A stretch of DNA of 64,000 nt from JBAXZR01 sp041670165 (GCA_041670165.1 JBAXZR010000004.1:13360-77359); one strand, 5' to 3'. Shown: positions 16,974 through 25,191, counted from the first letter of the stretch. Numbers and translations are program-made. Notes: generated by a model not told the origin, from the sequence alone.

Positions 16974-19730
16974 ATGTTTTCTTTATTAGGACTCAGTATC
17001 TTTGATGACTATATTTATCCATTTTTTGTTACTGCTGGTAAACTGTTCACAATTGAGTGGATTTTATGGGGTGCTGTAATTATTGAAGTTGTCTTCATTT
17101 TGTTTTTCTTAATAAAATCATTTTTTGCATATGAGCTTAGACTTTTTCGCAAGGTTGACAAATTGAACTTGTGGCTTTTAACCGCAGGTCAAATTAAAGA
17201 AGAAAATCTTATTGAATTTAACAATAAGATGAAAAAAGTTCCAAAAATTTTGAGATATCAATGGCAACAATACATGCTGTATCGTGATAAAGCACCAAGC
17301 AATTACATGAGTGTGCATAATTGTGTTGAAAATCCAATCAAGTCAAGCAAGCTTACAACAAACATTAAAACAATCACTTCACTTTCCTTTGTTCTTTGTG
17401 TTTTCTCATTTTTGTTTTCTTGTGGAGCTCTTGAAGGTGGACAAACTTCTGACTTTTTTGTTCTCTTGTTCAAAGCAACAATCATTCCAATTATTGTTCT
17501 TTCTCTTAACACTTTCTACACATCATTGTTAAAAATTCGCCAAAGTAATATTCAAGTTGATTTGTTCGAAACTTTCCATATTTTCGAAAGGCTTATTGAC
17601 AGAGCAAGCACAACCATTCCTCAATATGTTGACTTTGAAGTTTTGTTTACTAGAACAGAAATTAAAAGAGGTATTCCAGTTTTAAACGAATATCTTGAAA
17701 AAAGAGCAAGAGAAGAAGAGTTGGAACTTGAAAAAGCAAGAATCAATTCTGTTGAACATATTAATTATGATTTTGAAGCAGTTGGTATGGACGGTGCATT
17801 GCTTCTTGAAAGAGCAATGAAGGAATGTGAAATATACACAAACCTTAGAGCAAGACTTATGCTTGAAATTGGTCAAATTGAATCTGAAATTGAAAGTTAC
17901 AAAAAAGCTTATGACAACACTCAAAAAGATTATCAAAAGAAATTGCAAGCAAACAAAGAAAATATTGAAAGATTAAGAACCCAGCAAGAAACAACAACAA
18001 ATCGTATTGAAAGCAATTATATTCGTAAACAACAATCCGATGAAATCAAAAAACAACAACAAGTTGAAAAAGATTTTGACGATGCAACAATTCGTTATAA
18101 ACAAGAAATTGCAACCATTTCAACGGAAGTTGACAAACGCAAGCAAGAACTTGATGAAAAGAAAAAATATATTGAAAATGTTATGCTTTTGGAATTTAAA
18201 ACATATTCAGACAAGGTTTACAAAAAACTTGCTTCTCAAGCTGAAGAAAAAAATAAATCGATTGTTGAAGAACTTGATAACATTAACAAACGAATCACAG
18301 ATGAACTTGAAGAAGCTAATGACAATCTTATTAAAAAGAGTTCTGAATGCGAAATCGCTCGTGGTGAAGCAATAAGATTTTCCGAATCGCTTGTTCAGGC
18401 TAATGAAAAAATTTCTGAACTTTTGCAAAAGAAAAACAAAGGAACAGAAAAGTTTGTTGCAACTGTAAATCCTTCTACAAATGAAAATGTTGATGCCCCA
18501 AAAGAAGCTAGCTCAGAAAATAACCAAGACGGATATTATGATGAAAAAGGTTATTACATATATCCAAATGGTACTTATTATGACGATAAAGGCAATTTCT
18601 TTGACGGAACAGGTGGCTACTTTGATCCACAAGGCAATTATTTCCCTGCTGAATCTAATGATGCATCAGCTCAGCCAGTTTCACCTTCTAATGAAGAAAT
18701 TTTGAAAGCAAAAGAAGATGAAAAAAAAGCAAAAGCTGAAACAGAAGCATTTAGTAAAAACGAAGAATCACGCAAATTAAAAAAAGCTGAAGATGAAGAA
18801 AAATTGAAAGCTGAGAGAGAAAAACTCGAAAAAGAAAAGATTGAAGCTGAAAAGAATGCTAAAGCCCAAATGGCAGAAGCAAAACCAGAAGGTGAAGGTC
18901 ATTACGATGAAAAAGGCAATTATATTTATGCCGATGGTTCTTATTATGATGAACGAGGTTATTTCATCTATCCTGATGGCTCTTATTATGATGATAAAGG
19001 AAATTACTTTGACACAAAGGGCGGACATTATGATGCTGCAGGCAAGTATTATCCTTCCGAAGAACAAAATGTTGTAGAAACAAAACCAGAAACATTAGAA
19101 AATGAAAACAAAGAAGAAATTTCTGATTATGTTGAAATTCCATCTGTTCAAACAGCTTTAGAAACTCCTGTTGAAACTGAACCAGAAAAAGCTGAAGAAA
19201 CAGTGGAAGCTGAAGAAACAGAAGAAACAGAAGAAAAAAGAGGAAGAGGAAGACCTAAAAAGCAAGCTTCTGAAATCGAAGAAGAAACTCCTTCAGAAGA
19301 AAAGAAGGGAAGAGGAAGACCTAAGAAACAAGCATCTGAAACTGAAGAAGAAACAGCTTCAGAAGAAAAGAAAGGAAGGGGAAGACCTAAAAAAGAAGTC
19401 GACACAAGTGAAGAGCAAAAACCCAAAGGCACTCGTGGAAGACCAAAAAAAGAAGCTGATCCAAGTGAAGACCAAAAACCAAAGGGAACTCGTGGAAGAC
19501 CAAAAAAAGTTGTCGATGAAAATGAAACGATGAACGAATCTCAAGAAGAAAATGTTGAAAATGCAAAAGTAGAAAATCAAAAAGTGAAAGCATTAAAAAC
19601 TGAAATGGAAAACCTTGTTAACCAAATCAATATTCTTTCAGAAGAAAAAGGTAAACAAGAAGAAATTGACCAAATCAATAAGAGATTGAGTGAAATCGTT
19701 TTGGAAATCGAAAAACAAGAAAAAAAATAA
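16974..19730 (+). CDS. Membrane protein with coiled coil, OCRE-like repeats and five AT-hooks
   Basis: Residue numbering starts at the ATG with AAAGGAG upstream; an in-frame GTG at 16938 overlaps the -10 box and is rejected. The 918-residue product has TM helices at about 28-52, 132-152 and 160-183, with a loop of about 80 residues between the first and second, an ExbB/TolQ-like layout that would leave the C-terminus in the cytosol. Residues about 225-485 form a long coiled coil. Two aromatic-Gly-Asp repeat blocks lie at 520-558 and 642-694, separated by a charged helix. Five AT-hook cores (GRP with flanking Arg/Lys) lie at 756-763, 779-785, 801-807, 821-826 and 840-845. A last coiled coil closes the protein. 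AT-hooks bind the minor groove of A/T-rich DNA, so a membrane-to-nucleoid tether is plausible. Function is not known. Confidence 0.85.
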   Translation: MFSLLGLSIFDDYIYPFFVTAGKLFTIEWILWGAVIIEVVFILFFLIKSFFAYELRLFRKVDKLNLWLLTAGQIKEENLIEFNNKMKKVPKILRYQWQQYMLYRDKAPSNYMSVHNCVENPIKSSKLTTNIKTITSLSFVLCVFSFLFSCGALEGGQTSDFFVLLFKATIIPIIVLSLNTFYTSLLKIRQSNIQVDLFETFHIFERLIDRASTTIPQYVDFEVLFTRTEIKRGIPVLNEYLEKRAREEELELEKARINSVEHINYDFEAVGMDGALLLERAMKECEIYTNLRARLMLEIGQIESEIESYKKAYDNTQKDYQKKLQANKENIERLRTQQETTTNRIESNYIRKQQSDEIKKQQQVEKDFDDATIRYKQEIATISTEVDKRKQELDEKKKYIENVMLLEFKTYSDKVYKKLASQAEEKNKSIVEELDNINKRITDELEEANDNLIKKSSECEIARGEAIRFSESLVQANEKISELLQKKNKGTEKFVATVNPSTNENVDAPKEASSENNQDGYYDEKGYYIYPNGTYYDDKGNFFDGTGGYFDPQGNYFPAESNDASAQPVSPSNEEILKAKEDEKKAKAETEAFSKNEESRKLKKAEDEEKLKAEREKLEKEKIEAEKNAKAQMAEAKPEGEGHYDEKGNYIYADGSYYDERGYFIYPDGSYYDDKGNYFDTKGGHYDAAGKYYPSEEQNVVETKPETLENENKEEISDYVEIPSVQTALETPVETEPEKAEETVEAEETEETEEKRGRGRPKKQASEIEEETPSEEKKGRGRPKKQASETEEETASEEKKGRGRPKKEVDTSEEQKPKGTRGRPKKEADPSEDQKPKGTRGRPKKVVDENETMNESQEENVENAKVENQKVKALKTEMENLVNQINILSEEKGKQEEIDQINKRLSEIVLEIEKQEKK
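18531..18647 (+). repeat. OCRE-like aromatic repeat block 1
   Basis: Encodes residues 520-558 of the AT-hook protein: successive units of the form YYDEKGY, YYDDKGN, YFDPQGN with a period of about 7-9 residues. The pattern is like the octamer repeat (OCRE) of eukaryotic RNA-splicing factors. A second block lies at 18897. Confidence 0.7.
18897..19055 (+). repeat. OCRE-like aromatic repeat block 2
   Basis: Encodes residues 642-694: HYDEKGN, YYDERGY, YYDDKGN, HYDAAGK units. One more unit than block 1, and the two blocks are close enough to have arisen by duplication. Confidence 0.7.
19239..19508 (+). repeat. Five AT-hook repeats
   Basis: Five (K/R)GRPKK cores separated by acidic spacers of 11-15 residues (Glu, Ser, Thr). 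The first three (GRGRPKKQAS/EV) and last two (GTRGRPKK) form two sub-families, which points to stepwise internal duplication. Confidence 0.85.
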
Positions 19731-19735
19731 AAATA

Positions 19736-19768
19736 AAAATGGCTGAATTTTTGTTCAGTCATTTTTTC
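19736..19768 (+). terminator. Bidirectional terminator
   Basis: Stem ATGGCTGAA/TTCAGTCAT with T-runs on both strands (poly-A before, poly-T after). It can end the AT-hook gene and the convergent PRC-barrel gene. Confidence 0.75.
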
Positions 19769-19806
19769 TTTTTTTTGTAATATAAGGTTTTATATTTGTG
19801 TTTGTA

Positions 19807-20583
19807 CTATTCGGACAGAAGCATAAGTTCTCTAAGTTTTCCATGTTGTTTAGAAATGGCTATTATTTTTTCCGTTATCGTTTGTCCTTTTCTTAAAATT
19901 AGTTCATTATTTAGTCCAAGAATGTTAGTGATTGCTTTTTTGCCAATTAAAAGTTCACTTGAACTTAAAACTCTTGATGGAACGGCAACTCTAGGATTGA
20001 ATTTTATTTTAGGTTGTTCTTCAATTTTTTGTTCGTTTTGTGCTGGTGTGATTTCAATGGCATTTTTTTGCTCTTCCAAAACTCTTACCATGATTTCTTG
20101 TTCATCTCTTTGAGCAAACACTCTTATTCTCGGCTTAAATGTGTGAAGAGCTTTTTTTGTGTCAGTGCAAAATATAATCATTTCTTTGTCTTCACATACA
20201 ATTTGAGAAGGAGATATTTTTGTTCCATTGTTTGAAACGAGTTTGATGTCATGACCTCTTTCATCAAATTCAATGTCAATTAAATTTCCAAAACTAGTTC
20301 CAGAGATTGATAAAAGTGAAGCACCCATATTAAAAGGTTTGCAAATTCTTTTCAATGATTTTATGCAGTGTGTGGTGTTTCTTAACATAATGGCATTTTC
20401 ACCAAAAGAAAAAATTCTTCTCAGTTCAATGAAAAAGGTTTCTCCTGATTGTTCTTTTCCGCAAAATCCGACGACTCTTCTTGAGTCTTTTGAAAGCATG
20501 ATGCTTTCAATTGTCCCAATTACTTGGTTCTCAAAAATTGCTACAACCTTTTTGTTACATACATTACTATTTTTCATATTCAT
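19807..20583 (-). CDS. PRC-barrel domain protein
   Basis: The 258-residue protein has two PRC-barrel-like units, residues about 11-70 (VVAIFENQVIGTIESIML and following strands) and 86-140 (GTSFGNLIDIEFDERG). A third conserved C-terminal unit at about 207-258 (IGKKAITNILGLNNELILRKG) is often fused to PRC barrels in Clostridia. PRC barrels occur in RimM and in sporulation-linked YlmC/YmxH proteins and usually bind other proteins. The ATG at 20583 follows AGAGG closely; an ATG two codons later has better spacing. It is divergent from the SPFH gene and convergent with the AT-hook gene. Confidence 0.7.
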   Translation of the reverse strand: MNMKNSNVCNKKVVAIFENQVIGTIESIMLSKDSRRVVGFCGKEQSGETFFIELRRIFSFGENAIMLRNTTHCIKSLKRICKPFNMGASLLSISGTSFGNLIDIEFDERGHDIKLVSNNGTKISPSQIVCEDKEMIIFCTDTKKALHTFKPRIRVFAQRDEQEIMVRVLEEQKNAIEITPAQNEQKIEEQPKIKFNPRVAVPSRVLSSSELLIGKKAITNILGLNNELILRKGQTITEKIIAISKQHGKLRELMLLSE

Positions 20584-20670
20584 TTTTCCTCTAACTCCAT
20601 TTTATTAAGCAAATTGCTTCTTTATGATAAAATGAATTTAATATTTTAAAAATAATACAACAAAAAATAA

Positions 20671-20699
20671 TTGTTTTTTTTACTCTACAGGGTTATACT
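20671..20699 (+). promoter_or_regulatory. Promoter of the SPFH/zinc-ribbon gene
   Basis: TTGTTT (20671-20676), 17-nt spacer, TATACT (20694-20699). The ATG begins 6 nt after the last base of the -10 box, so the mRNA should start at the initiation codon. Confidence 0.6.
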
Positions 20700-20704
20700 A
20701 AATT

Positions 20705-21823
20705 ATGGGATTTTTTCAGAGTATTAGAAATCTTTTTTCTAGAAATGCAAGGCTTACTAGTGACAAAAAAAATGAGCTTGTTTTGGTTTGTAGACAAAAA
20801 GGAAAAAGATATTTCATAAATACAAAAGTAATAGTTCCAAAGGGTTTCGCTTTTGTTTTTGCTCATCGTGGAAGAGTTCTTGATGTCCTAAGTGAGGGAA
20901 CACATATAATATCTGCTGTTACCTTGCCAGAATGTTGCAAACACTTCAAGTTATACAAACTTGTTGATAACAAGCCTAAAAAAAACTTTGTTGCAAATGG
21001 TTATTTTGTTTTGATTGATAAATGTGATGACCTTGTTTGTGGAACAAATGAAAAAGTTTTTGTTTACGAATATGGTAGAAAAGTTGATTGGATAAAAATG
21101 GAATTCACATTTTCATTAAGAGTTGCAATTCCGCAGACATTTATGAGAACAATGTTTTCTGAGTACGAGGTTTTGTATGACGGAGAATCAAACAAAATAA
21201 TTTCTTGGTTAGCTTCAGATTTAATCACAAGCTATCTTAAAGAAATGGATATTTTAAAAGATGAAATATATTCATTGTTAAGTACAAGGCTGGCTGAAAT
21301 TCAAGATTATTTCAAATTGGCAATGGCAAAATATGGAGTTGAAATTGAAAGTTTAAGTGTTAAAAAGCTTCAAACAAAGACAAACAAAAATTGGCTTATC
21401 GAAGATTATTCTTCGTTAGATAATTCAATTTCTAGCAATGAGAAACCAAATGAAGAAACTGAACTTAATCCATATATCACACCAAAAAATGTGATTGGTG
21501 GAAATGGTGAAGATGATTTCATGTTTGAAACGGTTTTTCCAAGCACTGAAAATCTACATTTTTCAATGCCTGAAAAAGATGTTGAAGAACCAGTGTTGGC
21601 ACAAGAAACTATGAATCAAGAAAAAGCTTATTTGAAAGAACAAATTAAAAAAAGTATTTCTGGCGATGGTAAATTTGTTGATCTCAATGTTGTAAACACC
21701 TTTAAGCCTAGTTCTGAAAAATTTATTTGTCCGTTTTGTGGAGAACCAATTCTCACAAAAGCAAAATTTTGTCCAGCATGCGGAAAACCACTAAACTCAG
21801 AAGATAAATCACAAAATTTATAA
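20705..21823 (+). CDS. SPFH-like protein with C-terminal zinc ribbon
   Basis: Residues about 25-230 resemble the SPFH/Band-7-like fold of the YdjI or virion-core-like family, without a TM helix. A low-complexity linker follows, and the C-terminus carries a zinc ribbon with Cys342, Cys345, Cys356 and Cys359. Such proteins form membrane-associated oligomers, often tied to envelope stress or phage shock. There is no ribosome binding site upstream of the ATG, consistent with a leaderless mRNA. The DUF1858 gene follows 21 nt downstream and is probably co-transcribed. Confidence 0.75.
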   Translation: MGFFQSIRNLFSRNARLTSDKKNELVLVCRQKGKRYFINTKVIVPKGFAFVFAHRGRVLDVLSEGTHIISAVTLPECCKHFKLYKLVDNKPKKNFVANGYFVLIDKCDDLVCGTNEKVFVYEYGRKVDWIKMEFTFSLRVAIPQTFMRTMFSEYEVLYDGESNKIISWLASDLITSYLKEMDILKDEIYSLLSTRLAEIQDYFKLAMAKYGVEIESLSVKKLQTKTNKNWLIEDYSSLDNSISSNEKPNEETELNPYITPKNVIGGNGEDDFMFETVFPSTENLHFSMPEKDVEEPVLAQETMNQEKAYLKEQIKKSISGDGKFVDLNVVNTFKPSSEKFICPFCGEPILTKAKFCPACGKPLNSEDKSQNL

Positions 21824-21844
21824 ACAAAACAAAAGGAGAGATTT

Positions 21845-22045
21845 ATGGAAAAGAAAGTATACGACAAGGATTTTACAATTGGGGAAGTTGTTGATGCAGA
21901 CGAAAAAAACATTGAAATCCTTAAAGGATTTGGAATGCACTGCTTTGGTTGTCCAATGAGTAGAATGGAAACTCTTGAAGAAGCTGCTGAAGCTCATGAG
22001 ATTTCACTTGAATTCTTACTTGAAAAACTTAATGAGAAAAAGTAA
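21845..22045 (+). CDS. DUF1858 domain protein
   Basis: A 66-residue protein that is essentially one DUF1858 domain, with the hallmark HCFGCPMSRMETLEEAAE. This small domain is found alone or fused to ScdA/hybrid-cluster type redox proteins; the two Cys may bind a metal or act in redox. The start follows AAAGGAGAG. It is the last gene of the SPFH unit and is followed by a strong terminator. Confidence 0.9.
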   Translation: MEKKVYDKDFTIGEVVDADEKNIEILKGFGMHCFGCPMSRMETLEEAAEAHEISLEFLLEKLNEKK

Positions 22046-22060
22046 ACAACTAAAAATTTA

Positions 22061-22085
22061 AACTTGGCAAATGCCAAGTTTTTTA
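22061..22085 (+). terminator. Terminator after the DUF1858 gene
   Basis: Perfect stem AACTTGGC-AAAT-GCCAAGTT followed by T-run. Confidence 0.9.
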
Positions 22086-22104
22086 TTATTTTGCAAATGT
22101 GCTA

Positions 22105-22133
22105 TTGAAAATGCCTATTTGTGGTGTTAGAAT
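22105..22133 (+). promoter_or_regulatory. Promoter of the HD hydrolase gene
   Basis: TTGAAA (22105-22110), 17-nt spacer, TAGAAT (22128-22133) with TGT immediately before it. Transcription would start near 22140, leaving a leader of about 35 nt with GAAGG before the ATG. Confidence 0.65.
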
Positions 22134-22175
22134 ACAAATATATATTAATTTGTTGACACACAAAAGAAGGTATTT

Positions 22176-22622
22176 ATGACAGACTTGGAACTTTTGCAAC
22201 TAGCTTTAAAAATCGCAATCAAAGCACATGCTAACCAATTTGATAAAATTGGAAATCCATACATTAAGCACCCTGTTGCAGTTTGTAATATGCTCACGGA
22301 CTTAAAGGACAAGCAAGTTGCTCTTCTTCATGATGTTTGTGAAGATAGTAGCATAACTCTTGATGATCTTAAGGCTTACGGTTTTTCTTTTGAAGTTGTG
22401 TCTGCTGTTGAAGCAATTACAAAAAGAAAAGATGAACCATATGAAGAATATATTGCAAGGGTTAAGAAAAATAAAATTGCTACAAGAGTCAAAATTTGTG
22501 ATATAAAACACAATCAAGACCCAAGCCGTATTTGTTTGGCAACTGAAGCAGACAGACAAAGACAAGAAAAATATAAAAGAGCTCTCATTGTTCTTCAAAG
22601 CAAAAATGACAGAATTTTATAA
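22176..22622 (+). CDS. Small HD-domain (p)ppGpp hydrolase-like protein
   Basis: The 148-residue protein is a single HD domain like the hydrolase half of RelA/SpoT and metazoan MESH1. The metal ligands His32, His52-Asp53, the catalytic Glu56-Asp57 and a later Asp in VKICDIKHN are in place. No synthetase or TGS/ACT domains are present. It may therefore degrade (p)ppGpp or a related nucleotide. The start follows GAAGG. It is monocistronic and ends 90 nt before a promoter-terminator pair. Confidence 0.8.
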   Translation: MTDLELLQLALKIAIKAHANQFDKIGNPYIKHPVAVCNMLTDLKDKQVALLHDVCEDSSITLDDLKAYGFSFEVVSAVEAITKRKDEPYEEYIARVKKNKIATRVKICDIKHNQDPSRICLATEADRQRQEKYKRALIVLQSKNDRIL

Positions 22623-22693
22623 CAATTGCAAACAAAAATTGAGAAATTTACTCGAAAAGTTTAAATCTTTAAACTAAGTAATTTTATGATATA

Positions 22694-22735
22694 TATAATA
22701 TAGTAGGAGAAGCTCTAAAAATTGGAGCTTTTTTT
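22694..22735 (+). terminator. -10 box running straight into a terminator
   Basis: TATAAT (22694-22699) is followed within 10 nt by stem AAGCTCT/GGAGCTT (22710-22730) and a T-run. The hairpin also serves as the terminator for the HD gene. Any transcript from the -10 would be about 30 nt long. Confidence 0.7.
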
Positions 22736-22992
22736 GTTGCAAGAATTTTGAAAGATAGTTATGGTTAATATCAATTAAATATTTTTATAAGTAGGTATTA
22801 ACAAAATTATGCACACGGAAATTTTAGCAAAATTTTTCAACAAACAATAAGGGTATAAAAAAACAAAAGATTAAAAATATAACATAAAAATCAATTATAA
22901 AAATATAACCTTAATTCTTGCGTATCTACTTATTATTTTGGTGCTGACCAAATAAGAAAAACAAAATAATATAATTTTTATGGAAAAAATGA
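22736..22992. other. AT-rich gap before the S10 promoter
   Basis: No gene or RNA recognised. The stretch consists of short A- and T-runs with weak inverted repeats. Confidence 0.5.
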
Positions 22993-23021
22993 TTGACAAA
23001 CTTGCTTAGTTTTGTTAAACT
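22993..23021 (+). promoter_or_regulatory. S10 operon promoter
   Basis: TTGACA (22993-22998), 17-nt spacer, TAAACT (23016-23021), with TG at -14. Near-consensus. No other strong promoter or terminator is seen before rplQ, so this may drive the whole 16-kb unit. Confidence 0.8.
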
Positions 23022-23027
23022 GCTCAA

Positions 23028-23273
23028 GCTGTTAAGTATGGGAAGAAGCATGAGGTTACTTTGGTTAGCAACAATCGAAGAGAATTTATGTGGACCAGCG
23101 CAGGAGATTTATCTGCGTGACCAACATTAAAAATCGCGCATACAACACTAGCTCCGAATTCAAAAGATTTATCTATAGAATGTCGGAGCATATGTTTGGC
23201 TTACAGCATGACACACACGGACTCGTGTATCGTCAGTTGCGTGAGTTGGAGTGTTTTCACAGGAGGTATAAAA
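23028..23273 (+). promoter_or_regulatory. rpsJ leader RNA with alternative hairpins
   Basis: The leader of about 245 nt is much richer in G and C than its surroundings. Stems: CGCAG/CTGCG (23099-23103 with 23113-23117, with outer TGG/CCA), GCTCCGA/TCGGAGC (23151-23157 with 23183-23189), ACACG/CGTGT (23215-23219 with 23224-23228) and ACTCGTG/CGTGAGT (23221-23227 with 23240-23246). The last two share bases and cannot form together. The AGGAGG site follows. A ribosomal-protein binding leader is likely; which protein binds is not known. Confidence 0.6.
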
Positions 23274-23582
23274 ATGGCAACACAAAAAATCAGAGTTAAG
23301 TTGAAAGCCTATGATCACCTCGTTCTTGATGCAGCTTGCGATCGTATTATCGACGCAGCAATCAAGAGTGGTGCAAAAGTCGCTGGGCCAATTCCTCTTC
23401 CAACAGATAAGGAAGTGGTTACAGTAATCCGTTCTCCACACAAATATAAAGATAGCCGTGAGCAATTTGAGTGCAGAACACACAAGAGAATGATTGACAT
23501 TTATAATCCATCACCAAAAGCCGTAGACAGTCTTATGAAGCTTGATCTTCCAGCTGGTGTAGATATAAATATTAAGTTGTAA
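23274..23582 (+). CDS. rpsJ: 30S ribosomal protein S10
   Basis: S10 is part of the 30S head and also the NusE transcription factor. The 102-residue product begins QKIRVKLKAYDHLVLDAA and has the PIPLPT and RTHKRMIDIYNP blocks. The start follows AGGAGG; an upstream in-frame extension into the leader is rejected. First gene of the S10-spc-alpha unit. Confidence 0.98.
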   Translation: MATQKIRVKLKAYDHLVLDAACDRIIDAAIKSGAKVAGPIPLPTDKEVVTVIRSPHKYKDSREQFECRTHKRMIDIYNPSPKAVDSLMKLDLPAGVDINIKL

Positions 23583-23599
23583 GGGAGAAACAAGAGAAC

Positions 23600-24232
23600 A
23601 TGAAAAAAGCTATAATAGGAAAGAAATTGGGTATGACCCAAGTGTTCACTTCAGACGGTCAGGTTGTACCTGTAACTGTTGTTGAAGCAGGCCCTTGCAC
23701 AGTAGTTCAAAAGAAAACAACTGAAAAAGAGGGATACGATTCAGTCGTTGTCGCATTTGAAGAAGCAAGAGAAAAATTAATCAATAAACCTCAAATGGGT
23801 ATTTTCAAAAAAGCAAGTATTGCTCCATGCAAAACCCTTAAAGAATTGAGATTGGATTCTTGCGCTGAAAGAGAAATTGGAAATGTTATTAAAGCAGACA
23901 TTTTCACAGAAGGCGACATGGTTGATGTTAGTGGTGTTACTCGTGGTCGTGGATTCACTGGTTGCATTGCTAGATGGAATCAACACAGACTTAAAATGAC
24001 TCATGGAACTGGACCTGTTCACAGACAAGTTGGTTCAATGGGTGCAAACACAACCCCAGGACATGTTTTTAAAAACAAAAGAATGCCTGGACATTATGGA
24101 CAAGAAAAAGTAACAATTCAAAACTTGCAAATCGTAAAAGTTGACGCAGAGAGAAATCTTTTGCTCGTTAAAGGTTGCGTTCCAGGTGCAAGAGGATCTT
24201 TGGTTTTCATCAGAGATGCAAAGAAAGCGTAA
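23600..24232 (+). CDS. rplC: 50S ribosomal protein L3
   Basis: L3 binds near the peptidyl-transferase centre and starts 50S assembly. The 210-residue product has IGKKLGMTQVF at the N-terminus, the SGVTRGRGFTG hinge and the conserved GSMGANTTPGHVFKNKRMPGH-type loop that reaches the active site. Follows rpsJ after 17 nt with GGGAGAA. Confidence 0.98.
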   Translation: MKKAIIGKKLGMTQVFTSDGQVVPVTVVEAGPCTVVQKKTTEKEGYDSVVVAFEEAREKLINKPQMGIFKKASIAPCKTLKELRLDSCAEREIGNVIKADIFTEGDMVDVSGVTRGRGFTGCIARWNQHRLKMTHGTGPVHRQVGSMGANTTPGHVFKNKRMPGHYGQEKVTIQNLQIVKVDAERNLLLVKGCVPGARGSLVFIRDAKKA

Positions 24233-24247
24233 GGGGAGGAGAAACAA

Positions 24248-24874
24248 ATGGCAAATATTAAAGTTTATAACATGCTTAATGAAGAAGTTGGTTCTCTTTC
24301 ACTCAATGACGAAGTGTTTGGTGTTCCATATAACGAACCATTGATACACGAAGTTGTTGTTGCTCAAGATGCTGACGCAAGACAAGGAACAAAAAGCACT
24401 CTTACAAGAAGCGAAGTTCGTGGACATGCTAAGAAACCTTGGAAACAAAAACATACAGGCAGAGCAAGACATGGTTCAACCAAAGGTCCACAATGGACAG
24501 GTGGTGGAATTGTATTCGCTCCAAAGCCAAGAGACTTTTCAAAGAAAGTTAACAAGCAAGCTAGAGTTGGAGCATTTGTTAGTGCTCTTAGCCAAAAACT
24601 TGCTCAAGATGAATTGGTTGTTGTTGATAATTTTGTTATTAATGAACCAAAAACAAAAGAAATTGTTACATTCCAAGAAAAATTTAACCTTAAAGGTAAC
24701 ACAGTGCTTGTTTTAGCTAATAAAGATGAAAAAGTTTTGAGAGCTACAAACAATATTCCAGATTTTGGAGTTACAACTGTTGATATTCTTAATGTTAAAG
24801 ACATCGTTGGAAGCAGCAAACTCATTTTCTCACAAGAAGCAATTAAATCAATAGAGGAGGCCTGTGGAAGATAA
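24248..24874 (+). CDS. rplD: 50S ribosomal protein L4
   Basis: L4 lines the exit tunnel and in some bacteria represses its own operon. The 208-residue product has the tunnel loop around KPWKQKHTGRARHGS and the GGGIVFAPKPRDF block. Its stop overlaps the rplW ATG by one base. Confidence 0.97.
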   Translation: MANIKVYNMLNEEVGSLSLNDEVFGVPYNEPLIHEVVVAQDADARQGTKSTLTRSEVRGHAKKPWKQKHTGRARHGSTKGPQWTGGGIVFAPKPRDFSKKVNKQARVGAFVSALSQKLAQDELVVVDNFVINEPKTKEIVTFQEKFNLKGNTVLVLANKDEKVLRATNNIPDFGVTTVDILNVKDIVGSSKLIFSQEAIKSIEEACGR

Positions 24875-25176
24875 TGAAAGCATATGAAATTATAAAGAAG
24901 CCAATTCTTTCTGAAAAAAGTTATGCAGGCATCGCTAACAAAACTTATACTTTTGAAGTTTCTAAAGAAGCAAGCAAAGTTGAAATCAGAAAAGCAATTG
25001 AAGAAATTTTCAAAGTTAAAGTTGAAAATGTTAACACTCTTAATGTTAAGGGACACGAAAAATCACAGAATACAAAAACTGGAAGAACAGTAGGAAAAAC
25101 TAGCGACTACAAAAAGGCAATTGTTACTCTTACTAAAGAAAGTAAACCAATTCCGTTCTTCGAAAGTTTGAAGTAA
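24874..25176 (+). CDS. rplW: 50S ribosomal protein L23
   Basis: L23 sits at the tunnel exit and docks trigger factor and SRP. The 100-residue product has the short bacterial form: IIKKPILSEKSY, then YTFEVSKEASKVEIRKAIE and VNTLNVKG. Internal ribosome binding site GGAGG lies in the end of rplD. Confidence 0.97.
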   Translation: MKAYEIIKKPILSEKSYAGIANKTYTFEVSKEASKVEIRKAIEEIFKVKVENVNTLNVKGHEKSQNTKTGRTVGKTSDYKKAIVTLTKESKPIPFFESLK

Positions 25177-25191
25177 TTAGGGGAGGAAAAA

